Shown here: piece by piece, positions 21,314-22,109 of the stretch
How the letters are laid out: each line of letters opens with the position of its first letter
Position numbering within the stretch: the stretch's first letter is position 1
DNA from: a virus
Virus record (IMG/VR): IMGVR_UViG_3300044638_009143
Coordinates: 1-22,109 of that record
Direction: 5' to 3' (one strand)
DNA length: 22,109 bases
Notes under the pieces: generated by a model
The model's input: only the letters and a program-made list of their open reading frames with translations
What the model was told of the DNA's origin: nothing
Database searches by the model: none
Made by a program: the position numbers and the translations under genes

Positions 21314-22109
21314 CTAAATTCCTTGCAACTGATATTTGAAAAGGCTGTCAGCTGTCATTAAAGTAGCAGCATCTTTTCTTTCTTTGAATTCCTGTTTTGT
21401 CATGCTACCAACATCTTGAAAGCCACGAACATCAACTTTATAAAGTTCAATCCCATATTCCAACATGTCACGAATTAGATACTTCGCTTTTTTCTCCGCA
21501 TCCGGATCAAGCGCAATGTAAATCGGCGTGTCATGTTTCGCAACTTCTTGAAATAAGCGGCTGGTTTGCGGTAAAGTTGAACCGAGAATGGGTATAGCAT
21601 TACCTGCCACAATAGCATCAAATACACCTTCTGTCAAGGTCAAATCACTATCCCAATCAACATAAAGTTCATTAAATATAATTGAGTTCTTGTGGAGTGG
21701 TGGATTTTTATATTTCATCCAATCGTCACGATAAGAACGACCAATAAAATAATTTATTTTTCCATCAAGATTAAAACTGGGAACAATAATACGACCAGCA
21801 TATTCTCCATCTGGACAATAACCAATCTTCCACTTAAGAATATCCTCTTTACTCACTCCACGCTCATACAAATAACGCAGAGGAACATTGCTTAATGAAT
21901 TATGTTTGCCGGTTAAGGTAATAAATTCTTTAGGTAAGTTAAGTATCGCTTGATTTGTTTCTCGTTCTCCAAATAAAGTATCTGCAAGTGTAGTGGAAGA
22001 CAAATCAATTTTGTCATCATACTTACCCCATTCTTGTTTGTGTTTATACGAACCATAACGCTTTATGAGCCTCCTTATAGAATTTCCCGTAAAGTTGCAC
22101 ACCCAACAC
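21314..22109 (-). CDS. DNA primase (DnaG/gp61-like, TOPRIM), 5' end outside the window
   Basis: The frame is open to the right edge, so the start is missing; about 264 residues are seen. The first visible residues are CWVCNFTGNSIRRLI, which fit the second half of a primase zinc-binding motif ('C-x-x-C-G/N-x-x-G-N'). A linker follows, then the catalytic core region (GRIIVPSFNLDGKINYFIGR, and KYKNPP). The TOPRIM fold has LTEGVFDAI (Glu and Asp of the ExxxD motif) and YIALDPDAEKKAK (DxD). Primases of this kind make RNA primers for lagging-strand synthesis, with a DnaB-type helicase usually encoded nearby, not visible here. It is followed without a gap by a 47-residue ORF and the gp47/46 fusion. 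A primase-helicase fusion is excluded because the chain ends soon after TOPRIM. Confidence 0.88.
   Translation of the reverse strand, partial: CWVCNFTGNSIRRLIKRYGSYKHKQEWGKYDDKIDLSSTTLADTLFGERETNQAILNLPKEFITLTGKHNSLSNVPLRYLYERGVSKEDILKWKIGYCPDGEYAGRIIVPSFNLDGKINYFIGRSYRDDWMKYKNPPLHKNSIIFNELYVDWDSDLTLTEGVFDAIVAGNAIPILGSTLPQTSRLFQEVAKHDTPIYIALDPDAEKKAKYLIRDMLEYGIELYKVDVRGFQDVGSMTKQEFKERKDAATLMTADSLFKYQLQGI

Overview
The window is a stretch of a large, AT-rich, T4-like tailed phage (myovirus) genome, read almost entirely from the minus strand. The diagnostic genes in transcription order (right to left) are a TOPRIM/zinc primase, a fused gp47-gp46 (SbcD-SbcC) recombination nuclease, the large terminase gp17, portal gp20, prohead protease gp21, prohead scaffold gp22 and the start of major capsid protein gp23. 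I cannot name the host. Phage-borne bS21, a histone H1/Hc1-like small protein and serine-rich fibre repeats are features I associate with marine and freshwater T4-like phages rather than coliphage T4.

Layout from right to left. (1) 22109-17999: replication/recombination, with a partial primase, a 47-residue ORF and the gp47/46 fusion, all tightly coupled. (2) 17998-17033: a GIY-YIG homing endonuclease gene followed by a second, divergent copy of the last 61 codons of the gp46 domain, which abuts the next gene. This looks like a mobile-endonuclease invasion that left a hybrid gene and an orphan tail. (3) 17032-15529: small membrane and zinc-ribbon proteins, possibly a lysis cassette (two-TM holin-like protein, N-anchored coiled-coil protein, signal-peptide/C-anchored coiled-coil protein), with a terminator behind the first. 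(4) 15542-10776: H1-like protein, two small proteins, gp17 and gp20. (5) 10807-6208: head-assembly block with proteins of unknown role plus protease gp21. Three proteins in blocks 4-5 share one N-terminal motif that may be a capsid-targeting peptide cut by gp21. (6) 6192-5989: bS21-like ribosomal protein. (7) 5945-1852: three fibre/appendage-type structural proteins, one with long 18-residue repeats, with a strong intrinsic terminator at 2472-2501. (8) 1783-1: gp22 and gp23.

Gene packing is dense: most junctions are ATGA or TAATG overlaps, and Shine-Dalgarno sequences lie inside the preceding gene. No gene-free stretch exceeds 300 bases. The longest non-coding stretches are the gp46 remnant (17033-17221) and 8913-9070, which holds a doubtful short ORF and a GC-rich hairpin. 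I saw no tRNA genes, CRISPR arrays or insertion sequences. I found no convincing T4-type late promoter on the coding strand, but I did not scan exhaustively.
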